DNA of 64,000 bases from Corynebacterium occultum (GCF_009734425.1 NZ_CP046455.1:2914001-2978000); one strand, 5' to 3'. Counted from the first letter of the stretch, positions 27,386 to 35,226 are shown. The notes: generated from the sequence alone by a model not told the origin. Numbers and translations are program-made.

Positions 27386-27832
27386 TCAGTTGCCCAACCC
27401 CGCCGCAGTCTGCCGATAAAGATCCTCCAGAGAGCGCACCGCCGGGTCGTGCCAACGCTTTTCCACCATGCTGATCGGCAGCAGCGTGTTCTCCCCGGGA
27501 CCACCCCAGAGCACAATCTCCACGGCGGTACTCTTCTTCAGTCCCACCCAGTCCAGGTCGTGCTCCATCGCCAGCAGCTGGCCGAAGGCCACTGCATAGA
27601 GCCGGATGATCCGGCCCGGCTCCGGTCGGCGGTGCGCCGGCTGGGCCGCCCAGTCCTCCCGCTCCGCCTCGAAGGCCTCGCCCAGGGTGTCGATCCCCTT
27701 GAGCAGTCCCCTGGACTCCGCGGTGGCCAGCAACCCGCCAAGCCACTCCTCTTCCACGGAACTCAACTCAACCAACTGAGGTTCGGCAGTTTCACGGCGG
27801 TCATCCGAGGGAATTTTTCCTGAAGTATCCAT
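27386..27832 (-). CDS. DUF3806 family protein
   Basis: 148 residues from MDTSGKIPSDD. The block LLAMEHDLDWVGLKKSTAVEIVLWG followed by PISMVEKRW matches DUF3806, a small soluble domain of unknown function. It is convergent with the DUF6474 gene. The 42 extra codons upstream are in an AT-richer, unlikely frame. Confidence 0.7.
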   Translation of the reverse strand: MDTSGKIPSDDRRETAEPQLVELSSVEEEWLGGLLATAESRGLLKGIDTLGEAFEAEREDWAAQPAHRRPEPGRIIRLYAVAFGQLLAMEHDLDWVGLKKSTAVEIVLWGGPGENTLLPISMVEKRWHDPAVRSLEDLYRQTAAGLGN

Positions 27833-27959
27833 GCCCCGCAGGCTAATGGTTCTTTCCCCGCTTCTCAGCGGAAAAGAGAAATGACCCGAAAATCCGCCGG
27901 TGATAAGGGGGAGATAAGGGGATGAATGTCCATTTCGATGGGAAAATACACGATGCATA

Positions 27960-28499
27960 GCGGCTATTTACCCTCCTTCTTTCCACCACTTCCCGACTCG
28001 GGCTGCTTCTCCATTCTCAGGTCGGCACCTCGGGATGAATTCTCCACATAATTCTCCTACCCGCCAGGGGCAGGGAGGTAACCCGGATTACCCACCCACT
28101 GAAATTCAACGGAAAGACGCGCAAAGTGATTTAACTCCCCATCCCCGGACATAAAGAGAAGATCAGACACCACCTGAAGCATCATTGAAAACACGACGAC
28201 ACTGAATGGGGTCTCAATAAGTCCCAAAGAAGACGATGGGGATTCAAAAACCTCACCGGAATTAATATCCACCCCATAATGGAGGACCCATTTTAAGGGG
28301 GCATATTCATAATGTTCCGGGGAAGAATTTATCTTCCCCTCCCCATTTCATTATTAGATAATTTCTTGACCTGCATTTTTAATTAATTTTCCGGGAAAGG
28401 CCGGGAAATAAGCGCAGGGAGTTTCAGGGACAATATTAATGGAGGTCTCTTCCCTCATGCGGCCATCACCTATATAATTCAGTGGTGCCTCAGGCCTTT
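27960..28499. other. AT-rich intergenic island
   Basis: Base composition falls sharply compared with both flanks, with runs such as TTATTAGATAATTT and TTTTTAATTAATTTT. A TATAAT hexamer lies at 28473-28478. Apart from the weak ORF at 28057-28272 no gene is seen. The region precedes an lsr2 gene, whose product binds AT-rich DNA. Confidence 0.55.
28057..28272 (-). CDS. hypothetical 71-aa ORF in AT-rich island
   Basis: GTG-started ORF with a hydrophobic middle (PFSVVVFSMMLQVVSDLLFM). No ribosome-binding site or relative was recognised. It may be a remnant of a foreign gene or chance. Confidence 0.25.
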   Translation of the reverse strand: MDINSGEVFESPSSSLGLIETPFSVVVFSMMLQVVSDLLFMSGDGELNHFARLSVEFQWVGNPGYLPAPGG

Positions 28500-28511
28500 A
28501 AGTCCGGACTT
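28500..28511. promoter_or_regulatory. perfect 12-bp palindrome upstream of lsr2 promoter
   Basis: AAGTCCGGACTT, ending 18 bp before the -35 hexamer. Confidence 0.4.
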
Positions 28512-28529
28512 TGTAACCCGTTTTAGACT

Positions 28530-28558
28530 TTGCTTAATGGACATGATAATTGTACAAT
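28530..28558 (+). promoter_or_regulatory. lsr2 promoter with overlapping palindrome
   Basis: TTGCTT (28530-28535), 17 bp, TACAAT (28553-28558). The -10 lies inside the perfect palindrome AATTGTACAATT (28548-28559). The leader would be about 145 nt. Confidence 0.6.
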
Positions 28559-28709
28559 TTCCCTGACATCAGGGTGGATATTTTAAAAACCGACATGAAT
28601 ACGGTGCCCCTGAATCAGGTGGCTATTTTTCAATTCATGTCAGTCATATCCATCGCCCGCAGGTACTTGATCGACGCCTCGGGTGAATCTTCACTTTCTA
28701 GGAGAATTA

Positions 28710-29042
28710 ATGGCACGCCGGGAAATTACCCAATACTTCGACGATCTGGATGACACCCCCTTGGAAGAACATCAACTCCACGTGGTCCGCTTCTCCTATG
28801 AAGGCAGTGACTATATTCTCGACCTCTCTGAGGAAAATGCCGAGAAATTCCGCGAAATGGTGCACCCCTATCTGGAGGTCGCCCGCAAGGTCACCCCGAC
28901 CCGTGGCGGCAGCGCCGACTCCCGGACCCCGGTCAACTCCCGGGATGTCCGCCGCTGGGCCCTGGAGAAGGGCCTGAAGGTGGCCAATCGTGGCAAGATC
29001 CCCTTCGAGATCATCGAGGCCTATCAGAAGGCCCACGCCTGA
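28710..29042 (+). CDS. lsr2: Lsr2-like nucleoid-associated xenogeneic silencer
   Basis: 110 residues, typical Lsr2 length. The N-terminal dimerisation domain begins REITQYFDDLDDT and contains the YILDLSEENAEKF strand-helix. A flexible linker (60-75) leads to the DNA-binding domain with RRWALEKGLKVANRGKIP. The AT-minor-groove loop is RGK (94-96) where mycobacterial Lsr2 has RGR. AGGAGA precedes the ATG. The AT-rich upstream island is a natural target for autoregulation. Lsr2 proteins coat and silence AT-rich foreign DNA. Confidence 0.9.
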   Translation: MARREITQYFDDLDDTPLEEHQLHVVRFSYEGSDYILDLSEENAEKFREMVHPYLEVARKVTPTRGGSADSRTPVNSRDVRRWALEKGLKVANRGKIPFEIIEAYQKAHA

Positions 29043-29115
29043 TCATCCCTCTCCCCGGCCCCCGGTGAACTGCCCCCACTAAAAGAGGCCACCGGGAACC
29101 CCTGAGAAAGTGCCG

Positions 29116-29168
29116 CCGACGTTCCCGCTGCCCCCATCCCCCCAGGGGCCTCCGGAACGTCGGTTTCC
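29116..29168. terminator. terminator between convergent lsr2 and hrrA
   Basis: CCGACGTTCC (29116-29125) pairs perfectly with GGAACGTCGG (29154-29163); the loop contains a nested CCCC/GGGG stem; TTTCCCTGTTTCT follows on the plus strand. Confidence 0.65.
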
Positions 29169-29208
29169 CTGTTTCTCCCCCCGGCCCCCCGGCTGACCCA
29201 ACCCCCTC

Positions 29209-29847
29209 TTAAAGCACGCCCTGCTCGCGAGCGGAGGCCACCGCCGAGGTGCGGGAACGAACCCCCAGCTTGTCGTAGATGTGCACCAGATGGGATTTCA
29301 CGGTGGCCTCACTAAGCAGCAGCAGCCGACCGATCTCCCGGTTTGAGGCACCCCCGGCCACCAGCTTGAGCACCTCCAGCTCCCGCGGGGTCAGGGAGCT
29401 GCGTGGGGTACGAACCCTGGTCATCAGTTTGTCGGCGACGATCGGGGAGAGCGCGGAGTCCCCCTCCGCGGTGGAACGCACCGCGGCGAGCAGTTCCACC
29501 GGCGGGGCATCCTTGAGCAGGTACCCCACCGCGCCGGCTTCAATGGCGCCGAGGATGTCGGCGTCGGTGTCATAGTTGGTCACCACCAGCACCTTGGGTG
29601 GGGTGCTCATGGTGGAGCGGATGGTGGCGGTGGCCTCCGCCCCACCCATCACCCGGGTGCCTTCCACACCAGCCCCGAAGCGCAGGTCCATCAACATCAC
29701 ATCGATGCCCCCGGCCTGAGCGGCGGCGATGGCGGCTTCGGCGGTGGCAACTTCGCCGACCACCTCAATGTCTTCGGCGCTTTCGAGCACAGCCCGCAAC
29801 CCCATGCGGACGATCTCGTGGTCATCTGCGAGTAGCACGCGGATCAT
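29209..29847 (-). CDS. hrrA: response regulator HrrA (heme-responsive)
   Basis: 212 residues, the length of C. glutamicum HrrA, and very similar as recalled. Receiver domain: acidic pair in LLADDHE, phospho-acceptor Asp54 in MLMDLRFG, Lys in YLLKDAPP. C-terminal LuxR-type HTH: LTPRELEVLKLVAGGASNREIG...EATVKSHLVHIYDKLG. HrrA activates heme oxygenase and represses heme synthesis in C. glutamicum. AAGGAG stands before the ATG; a perfect palindrome lies 54 bp upstream. The longer frame upstream is rejected. Confidence 0.9.
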   Translation of the reverse strand: MIRVLLADDHEIVRMGLRAVLESAEDIEVVGEVATAEAAIAAAQAGGIDVMLMDLRFGAGVEGTRVMGGAEATATIRSTMSTPPKVLVVTNYDTDADILGAIEAGAVGYLLKDAPPVELLAAVRSTAEGDSALSPIVADKLMTRVRTPRSSLTPRELEVLKLVAGGASNREIGRLLLLSEATVKSHLVHIYDKLGVRSRTSAVASAREQGVL

Positions 29848-29900
29848 GACAGACAACAGCTCCTTCGGATACGCCGGAGGCAGGTGGCATCCGGCTGCTG

Positions 29901-29910
29901 AGGTATACCT
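29901..29910. promoter_or_regulatory. palindrome upstream of hrrA
   Basis: AGGTATACCT is a perfect 10-bp palindrome in the hrrS-hrrA gap. It carries AGGT/ACCT half sites like DtxR boxes but spaced half a turn closer, so regulator identity is open. Confidence 0.4.
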
Positions 29911-29957
29911 TAGCTGTTGGGGCCCACCGGTCCCGAAGCCCAACTTCCTCCCTGCTG

Positions 29958-31202
29958 TTACGCTCCGAATTCCGGTACTTCCCGGGGAAGAGCCACCGAT
30001 ACCGCGGTCCCCTGCCCCGGCGCGGATTCCACCTCAAGGCTGCCACCGAGTTCCCGGGCTCGCTGGCGCATCGCGTCCAGGCCGACATGTCCCAGGCCGA
30101 CGGGCCGTTGGGCGACCTCCCCGGGGTCGAAGCCACAGCCGTCGTCCACGACGTCGAGACGCACCTCCTCCTCCCCGTAGGAGAGGCTGATGCGGCAGCG
30201 CTCGGCCTGGGAATGGGCGACCGCGTTGGCGACCGCGCCCTGGGCAATGCGCAGCAAGGCGGCCTCAATCTTCATCGGCAGTTCCCATTCCGCACCGTCG
30301 ACATCCACGGCAATGTCCAGGCCGCTGACGGCCCCATGGTTGGCGGCCACCCGCTCCAGGGCACCACGCAGGGAACGCTGGGAGAGGGCGGCGGGCTGCA
30401 GGGCGGCGATCATGGCGCGGGCCTCGCTGAGGTTCTCCGCCGCCGCGGAGCGCGCCAGCTGGATGCGTTGGATGGGGGCGGCTTTTTCTTCCTCGCTCAG
30501 GGGGGAGGCGATGATCTCGCTTTCGGCGACATGCAGCAGCATCTGGATGCTGGACAGGCCCTGGGCGAGGGTGTCGTGGATTTCATGGGCGATGCGCTGC
30601 CGTTCGGCGATGACACCGGCGGTGTGCTGGGTTTTGGCCAGTTCAGAGCGGGTGGCCATGAGTTGGTCGATCAGTTCCTGTCTTTCCAGGTTGGCGCGCG
30701 CAAGCCGGCGGAAGGCGTAGTGGATGGCGAGGGTGACCAGGGCGGACACCCCGGGCCCCATCACCCCGCCGATGGTCAACCCTTCCGCCGCCTGGGAGAG
30801 GATGGCCACGGCCGTGGCCGCCACCACCGCGATCCGCCCATAGGTGTCATTCATCACCTGCAGGTAGAGGAAGAAGAGGGTGAACACCAGGTAGATGGCC
30901 ACGCTGCTGACCGGCAGCATGGCGATCCACAGGCCACTGAGCAGGAACACCCACAGCAGCTGCAGCTTCGGCGACCATTGGCTCAGCAGCGAAGCGCCGA
31001 AGAAGTAGATGAAGGCGAAGAGTGAACACAGGAGCAGCGTGATCGCCGCCTCGGTCAGTGGCAGGCGGATCGCGGTGCCCAGCGCCACCACCAGCAGCAC
31101 GGAGGTCAGCACATGAATGCCGTTGCGCAGGCCGTTATCGCCGACACCCGGTTCCTGCCCGACGGTGGATTCCGCTTCCCTCGGCCCTATTCTGGTCTGC
31201 AT
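29958..31202 (-). CDS. hrrS: sensor histidine kinase HrrS
   Basis: 414 residues. About six membrane segments span residues 25-165. The HisKA_3 dimerisation domain carries the phospho-accepting His in RIAHEIHDTLAQGLSSIQ, and the ATPase domain has VDDGCGFDPGE and GLGHVGLDAMRQRARELGG. It forms the heme-sensing pair with hrrA, 110 bp downstream. The ATG at 31202 lies 7 nt behind TAAAGT on the minus strand, so the mRNA is probably leaderless; the start codon overlaps that of the divergent lipoprotein gene. Confidence 0.9.
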   Translation of the reverse strand: MQTRIGPREAESTVGQEPGVGDNGLRNGIHVLTSVLLVVALGTAIRLPLTEAAITLLLCSLFAFIYFFGASLLSQWSPKLQLLWVFLLSGLWIAMLPVSSVAIYLVFTLFFLYLQVMNDTYGRIAVVAATAVAILSQAAEGLTIGGVMGPGVSALVTLAIHYAFRRLARANLERQELIDQLMATRSELAKTQHTAGVIAERQRIAHEIHDTLAQGLSSIQMLLHVAESEIIASPLSEEEKAAPIQRIQLARSAAAENLSEARAMIAALQPAALSQRSLRGALERVAANHGAVSGLDIAVDVDGAEWELPMKIEAALLRIAQGAVANAVAHSQAERCRISLSYGEEEVRLDVVDDGCGFDPGEVAQRPVGLGHVGLDAMRQRARELGGSLEVESAPGQGTAVSVALPREVPEFGA

Positions 31203-31215
31203 GGTTCGTACTTTA
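31188..31215. promoter_or_regulatory. face-to-face leaderless promoters of hrrS and lipoprotein gene
   Basis: Plus strand: TATTCT (31188-31193), 7 nt, ATG 31201. Minus strand: TAAAGT (31215-31210), 7 nt, ATG 31202. Each -10 box lies inside the first codons of the opposite gene. Confidence 0.5.
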
Positions 31216-31773
31216 CCCACCGCAGTTCTACTGTTGAGTGCTGCGCTCCTGGTCGGCTGCAGCCCCCAGCCGGGCCCGCTTGACGACGCCCCGCCCAGCT
31301 CGAGCACCCCCGTGCCCGCCACCGGGGATGGCCTGCCGGTGGATGCTGCCCCGCAGATCTCAGGTGGGCGAGAAAGTTGGGTGGAGTGCCCTTATCTGGA
31401 CACCGACTGGGTGGCGGAGACCAATGGGCAGAAGGTGACCGGGGTGGGTGTCGACGACAATTTCAGCCACCCGGCCTGTGTCTTCTGGTCCTACCCGGAG
31501 CAACCCCAACTGGAGGTCACGATCCGGGAGCTGCCGGATGCTGGCACCGCCACCGCGGTGGTGGACTGGGCGGCGCCGGTCGACACCACCGAACCGGCCG
31601 AGGAGATCGAGGGATGGTCCGGGGGTCGGGCCGGGGCCGGGATCGGTGGGCACGAATCCGCGGTCTATGCGGTGGCCAAGGAGAATTGGGCGGTGGTGGT
31701 GCGCAGCAACCAGGCGCAGTCCCTGAAGGCGGAGCTGGTGGCCCGAGAGGTCATCAACAACCTCGGGCTTTAG
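31201..31773 (+). CDS. lipoprotein, DUF2020-type
   Basis: 190 residues. A lipoprotein signal MVRTLPTAVLLLSAALLVGC ends in the lipobox LVGC, followed by a Pro/Ser linker and a domain with WVECPYLDTDWV and HPACVFWSYPEQP. This fits the actinobacterial DUF2020 lipoproteins near hrrS. Outer face of the cytoplasmic membrane. Function unknown. Confidence 0.75.
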   Translation: MVRTLPTAVLLLSAALLVGCSPQPGPLDDAPPSSSTPVPATGDGLPVDAAPQISGGRESWVECPYLDTDWVAETNGQKVTGVGVDDNFSHPACVFWSYPEQPQLEVTIRELPDAGTATAVVDWAAPVDTTEPAEEIEGWSGGRAGAGIGGHESAVYAVAKENWAVVVRSNQAQSLKAELVAREVINNLGL

Positions 31774-31922
31774 ACGGCAACCTCGTTATAGGGCAGCATC
31801 GGGGAGATCCAGGGGAAGACCACCTCCATCAACAGCAGGAAGATCAGGGCCCCGAGCACCAGGGTGATCAGGGTCTTCAGCGGCCAGCGGCCGGGCAGGT
31901 TCCGCCAATACCAGCCGTACAT
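31770..31922 (-). CDS. 50-aa single-span membrane protein next to sortase
   Basis: MYGWYWRNLPGRWPLKTLI, then a hydrophobic helix LVLGALIFLLLMEVVFPWI and the tail LPYNEVAV. Its ATG immediately abuts the sortase stop (no gap), so the two are co-translated. Its stop overlaps the convergent lipoprotein stop by 4 nt. Small partners of this W-R-LPG...P-N-E-V type occur beside class E sortases in other actinobacteria. Function unknown. Confidence 0.75.
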   Translation of the reverse strand: MYGWYWRNLPGRWPLKTLITLVLGALIFLLLMEVVFPWISPMLPYNEVAV

Positions 31923-32750
31923 CTAGTTCTTCTCCAATGCGGCCGGGCGGGCATCCCCGGACGCTTCCTTGGGGGTGGAGTCCACGAGCATGGCGTGGAC
32001 GATCATGCGTTGCTCATTGGAGAAACGCGGGTGGCAGGTGGTCAAGGTCAAGATCCCCCCCAGGTCCTCGGTGAGCGTCATGTCCTGGCCCGGCACCGGG
32101 GAGAGCACCCCGATATCACCGGGCAGGGTGATGTGCCGGCCCTGCACCCCGGAATAGGACCCCTGCGTGAGGGACCTGGCCTGCTCCGGGCTGAAGCAGT
32201 CCCCGGCCTGTTCCGCCCGCTCTGATGAGGTGCCGGCGATGGGTAGGATCCGGTAGGTTTCCCAGGAGTTCCGGGTCTCGATCACCACCGCATCACAGAC
32301 CTGGAGGTTGCCCAGGTCATTGAAGGGCGCCCCCTTGCCCACGCGGTGGCCGGCCACCGCGAAATTACCTACCTGCCCCGGCAACTGGGTCTCCACGTAG
32401 TGACCCGGCCCGGCGAGCAGATCCCGCTCATCGGTGCCCTCGAGGATGGCGAAGTGGAAATCAGAGCCGAAGGTGGGGATGTGGAGGCGGGCGAAGGCCT
32501 CCCCCATCTCCGGGTTCAGATTCTGCCGGGGGTTGACCCGCTCCACCTCCCACTGCCGGGCCAGGGCCTCTTCGGCACGGTCCTGGCGGCGCCCGGCATC
32601 CAGGTTCGTCCAATAGGCCTCGTAGAAGACGAAGAGGAGCAGGAGCACCCCGAAGGTCAGCAGGAGCTCCCCCAGCACCTGGCTGGGCCGGGCCCGTCGT
32701 GGGCGGGGCGGGGTGGGCGTCGATACGCGTCCGGCTGCGGGATGGTTCAT
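31923..32750 (-). CDS. class E sortase
   Basis: 275 residues. A Pro/Arg-rich cytoplasmic start and one membrane span (ELLLTFGVLLLLFVFYEAYW, about 29-48) precede the catalytic domain. The triad is visible: His in VAGHRVG, Cys in LTTCHP, Arg in NEQRMIV. Class E enzymes in actinobacteria join LAxTG-type surface proteins to the wall. MNHPAAG at 32750 has AGGAAG upstream, better than the TTG at 32762. No obvious substrate gene lies nearby. Confidence 0.9.
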   Translation of the reverse strand: MNHPAAGRVSTPTPPRPRRARPSQVLGELLLTFGVLLLLFVFYEAYWTNLDAGRRQDRAEEALARQWEVERVNPRQNLNPEMGEAFARLHIPTFGSDFHFAILEGTDERDLLAGPGHYVETQLPGQVGNFAVAGHRVGKGAPFNDLGNLQVCDAVVIETRNSWETYRILPIAGTSSERAEQAGDCFSPEQARSLTQGSYSGVQGRHITLPGDIGVLSPVPGQDMTLTEDLGGILTLTTCHPRFSNEQRMIVHAMLVDSTPKEASGDARPAALEKN

Positions 32751-32837
32751 CTGCTTCCTCAACTCATGGGGATCCGCCTGATTCTAAGCCGGGTGTCCTG
32801 AACTGTGCACAATGACCGGGGAAAGCGGGTGGAGAAT

Positions 32838-32843
32838 TATGCT
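32838..32843 (+). promoter_or_regulatory. -10 box of the YidC-like gene
   Basis: TATGCT about 30 nt before the start; a matching -35 is not clear. Confidence 0.35.
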
Positions 32844-32872
32844 TAGGCAGCGTCATCCCTAATTCAGGAAGG

Positions 32873-34057
32873 TTGTCCCCACCCGTGCTGTTGGATCTCT
32901 TCGTCTATCCGGTTTCAGGCATCATGAAGCTCTGGCACCTGCTGCTTCATGTTGTCTTCGGTCTCGACGACTCGATGGCCTGGGTGCTGTCGGTCTTCGG
33001 CCTGGTGATCGTCGTCCGGGGCCTGATCGCCCCCTTCTCCCTGATGCAGTCCCGCTCCGGACGCATCTCCGCCATACTGCGCCCCAAACTCAAGGCCCTG
33101 GATGCGGAATACCACACCCGTGCCGATAAGGAATCGGTGGCCGAGCACGCCGAGAAGCGCAAACAACTGCGGGAGGACTACGGGCACAGCACCGCCGCCG
33201 GCTGCATCCCACCCCTGATCCAGCTGCCGGTATTCATCGGCCTCTACCAGTTTCTGCTGCGCATGGCCCGCCCCGCCGAAGGTCTGGACAGTGCCCAGCG
33301 CTCCTCCATCGGGTTCCTCAGCTCCACCGAAGTTGAGGCCTTCCTCGACGGCCACATCTTCGGGGTGCCACTGCCGGCCTATATCGCCATGAGTGAGGAA
33401 CAGTTCACCCAGCTGGGCACCACCCAGGGAGAGGTGCTGCAGGTGGTGCTGCCGATGCTGGCCGTCGCCATCCTCTTCACCATCCTGAACTTCCGACTCT
33501 CCTTCCACCGCAACAACCTCACCATGGACTGGGACTCCAAGGTGGCGCGTGTCCTGGGCAAAGCCCTGGTGGTCCTCTTCGTGCTCATCCCCTTCCTGTT
33601 GATCTGGCTGGCACTGGCCGGGCCGCTGCCCGCCGCCATCATCTTCTACTGGGTGGCCAATAACCTCTGGACCCTGGTGCAGGCCAACACCATCCACCGC
33701 ATCATCCAACGTCAGCTTCCCCTGGATGATGAATTCATCCAGCACCGGGACCGGGCCCGCGCCGCCCACGAAGCTCGGGTGCAGGAGGAAAAGGAACTGA
33801 AGCAGCTGGCCCGCGCCGCCCGCCGCGACCCCGAACTCGCCGCCCAGCTTGCCGCCAAGGAGAAGGAACTCCAGGAAGCCCGCGCCGCCGAGAAGTCCGA
33901 GAATAAACGCCTGAACAAAGCCAAAACCCGGGCCCGCTTAGAAATGAATCGGGAAAAACGAGCCCAGAAACGGGCGGGAAAGCAGAAACCGGCCCACGAT
34001 GGCGGGCCGGTTCCAGGGGACGCGGGGCAAGAGGGCGTCGCAAAGCCCGGAGACTAG
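32873..34057 (+). CDS. YidC/Oxa1-family membrane insertase paralogue
   Basis: 394 residues (390 if the GTG at 32885 is used; CAGGAAGG touches the TTG and lies 12 nt before the GTG). Five membrane segments with GCIPPLIQLPVFIGLYQFL, the YidC family core, and an Arg in VIVVRGLIAPF facing the groove. The C-terminal about 110 residues are a charged Lys/Arg/Glu/Ala tail. YidC inserts and folds membrane proteins. The usual housekeeping copy lies beside rpmH-rnpA, so this is a second paralogue. Confidence 0.85.
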   Translation: MSPPVLLDLFVYPVSGIMKLWHLLLHVVFGLDDSMAWVLSVFGLVIVVRGLIAPFSLMQSRSGRISAILRPKLKALDAEYHTRADKESVAEHAEKRKQLREDYGHSTAAGCIPPLIQLPVFIGLYQFLLRMARPAEGLDSAQRSSIGFLSSTEVEAFLDGHIFGVPLPAYIAMSEEQFTQLGTTQGEVLQVVLPMLAVAILFTILNFRLSFHRNNLTMDWDSKVARVLGKALVVLFVLIPFLLIWLALAGPLPAAIIFYWVANNLWTLVQANTIHRIIQRQLPLDDEFIQHRDRARAAHEARVQEEKELKQLARAARRDPELAAQLAAKEKELQEARAAEKSENKRLNKAKTRARLEMNREKRAQKRAGKQKPAHDGGPVPGDAGQEGVAKPGD

Positions 34058-34701
34058 ATGGAGTAATCCGGCGGCGGGGCGGAAATCAGCTGCCGCGCCA
34101 GATCCCGGGCGGTCTCCAGAGGACCGGAATCCTTATTCAGGCTGGCTCCCGCCAAACCACCATCCAGGAAAATCAGCAGCTGATTGGCCTGGGTGGCACT
34201 GGGGTAACCATTCTTCTCCGAGAGCAGGTCCGTCATGGTCTGATGACACCAGCGGCGGTGCTCCCCCACCGCGGCAATGATGCCCTCCTCCGTCTCGGTC
34301 TCCGGTTTCGGGTATTCACTGGCCGCATTCTGGAAATGGGAACCCCGGTAATTATGCTCCGGTTCCTCGGCCAGACACTGGTCGAAGAACGCCAGGATCT
34401 TTTCACCCGGGTCAGACACCCCAGCGACCCGGGCCTCCCAATCCGCACGCCACTTCTGGTCCAACGCCTCCAGGTAGGCGATGACCAGGGCATCCTTGGA
34501 GCCGAAAAGCGAGTAGAGAGAAGCTTTCGCCACATCCGCCTCCCGCAACACCCGGTCAATGCCGATCACCCGGATGCCCTCCGTGGTGAAGAGATGGGTG
34601 GCACTATCGAGCAACCGCTGACGCGGGCTCGGCCGATTACGCCGCCTACTGCTGACTGACTTCGGCTTGGCGCTGGATTTACTGGGCGTCGTCCCGGGCA
34701 T
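34054..34701 (-). CDS. TetR-family regulator
   Basis: 215 residues. After a basic 28-residue tail, the HTH reads RLLDSATHLFTTEGIRVIGIDRVLREADVAKASLYSLFGSKDALVIAYL (shown here only as the TetR signature region), followed by an all-helical ligand domain. It ends overlapping the YidC-like stop by 4 nt. A long leader with several hairpins and a TetR-like dyad lies upstream. Confidence 0.88.
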   Translation of the reverse strand: MPGTTPSKSSAKPKSVSSRRRNRPSPRQRLLDSATHLFTTEGIRVIGIDRVLREADVAKASLYSLFGSKDALVIAYLEALDQKWRADWEARVAGVSDPGEKILAFFDQCLAEEPEHNYRGSHFQNAASEYPKPETETEEGIIAAVGEHRRWCHQTMTDLLSEKNGYPSATQANQLLIFLDGGLAGASLNKDSGPLETARDLARQLISAPPPDYSI

Positions 34702-34896
34702 GTCCTGATTCTTCCTTTCCTTCACGTGCTGGAGCTTTAGTTCTTTCTGGGGGTGTTCTCCGGGAAGGGGACCTCCCCGGCACCAGCCACATCGGTGCAC
34801 ACCATCACTTTCACTGTGTGCACCACCGGAGCCGGGAACTTCATTCCGGTCATATCTGCTCATTCCGGGAGTGCCTGAGCACTCCCCCTCAGAGGT
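34702..34896 (-). other. structured non-coding leader before tetR
   Basis: Three inverted repeats lie here: GGGGA/TCCCC (about 34777-34788), GGTGCACAC/GTGTGCACC (34794-34802 with 34816-34824) and GGGAGTGC/GCACTCCC (34867-34874 with 34879-34886). No other gene is seen. Confidence 0.45.
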
Positions 34897-34897
34897 T

Positions 34898-34999
34898 TTA
34901 AGTTCCCGCTGGGCTACCCGCAACTGGTTCACACCATTGGCTGTGGATCTCCCAGCACCCCTCAGGGAGCCGCCGGTTCCGGGGCTCCGGTTCCGTCAT
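34898..34999 (-). CDS. possible 33-aa leader ORF upstream of tetR
   Basis: ATG at 34999 with GGAGGA about 11 nt upstream; product begins MTEPEPRNRRLPEG and ends at TAA just before the 34867 hairpin. Its position between a TetR-like operator and tetR suggests a leader peptide or the stub of a lost target gene. No homology recognised. Confidence 0.3.
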   Translation of the reverse strand: MTEPEPRNRRLPEGCWEIHSQWCEPVAGSPAGT

Positions 35000-35023
35000 G
35001 ACTGAGTTTATCCTCCAATATAG

Positions 35024-35037
35024 ACAAACCGGTATGT
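35024..35037. promoter_or_regulatory. candidate TetR operator
   Basis: ACAAACCGGTATGT is a 12-of-14 palindrome centred on ACCGGT, beside a TATATT hexamer on the minus strand (35022-35017). Confidence 0.4.
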
Positions 35038-35175
35038 TTTAATCGAACCGTTGCAGTTCCGGAAACAAAAAAGTCTGTCTCCTGCTGTTCTACCGTTGCG
35101 TGCAGGGACAGCATCTGAGGAGTCCCTGTGGTCCGGGTTGCCGGGAAGCACCGGAAGCCCCCGGGAGAGAAGAAA

Positions 35176-35226
35176 ACCGTCCACCGGGGCCGCTCCCCTT
35201 TTAACGGGGGAGCGCCGGTGGACGGT
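35176..35226 (-). terminator. terminator of the GlsB-like gene
   Basis: Long stem ACCGTCCACCGG...CCGGTGGACGGT with inner CGCTCCCC/GGGGAGCG and a short bulge, followed on the minus strand by TTTTCTTCTCT. Confidence 0.8.

Noticed and set aside
29901..29910. Canonical DtxR box before hrrA
   Set aside because: Only about 11 of 19 positions fit and the half-site spacing is wrong; kept as an unidentified palindrome.
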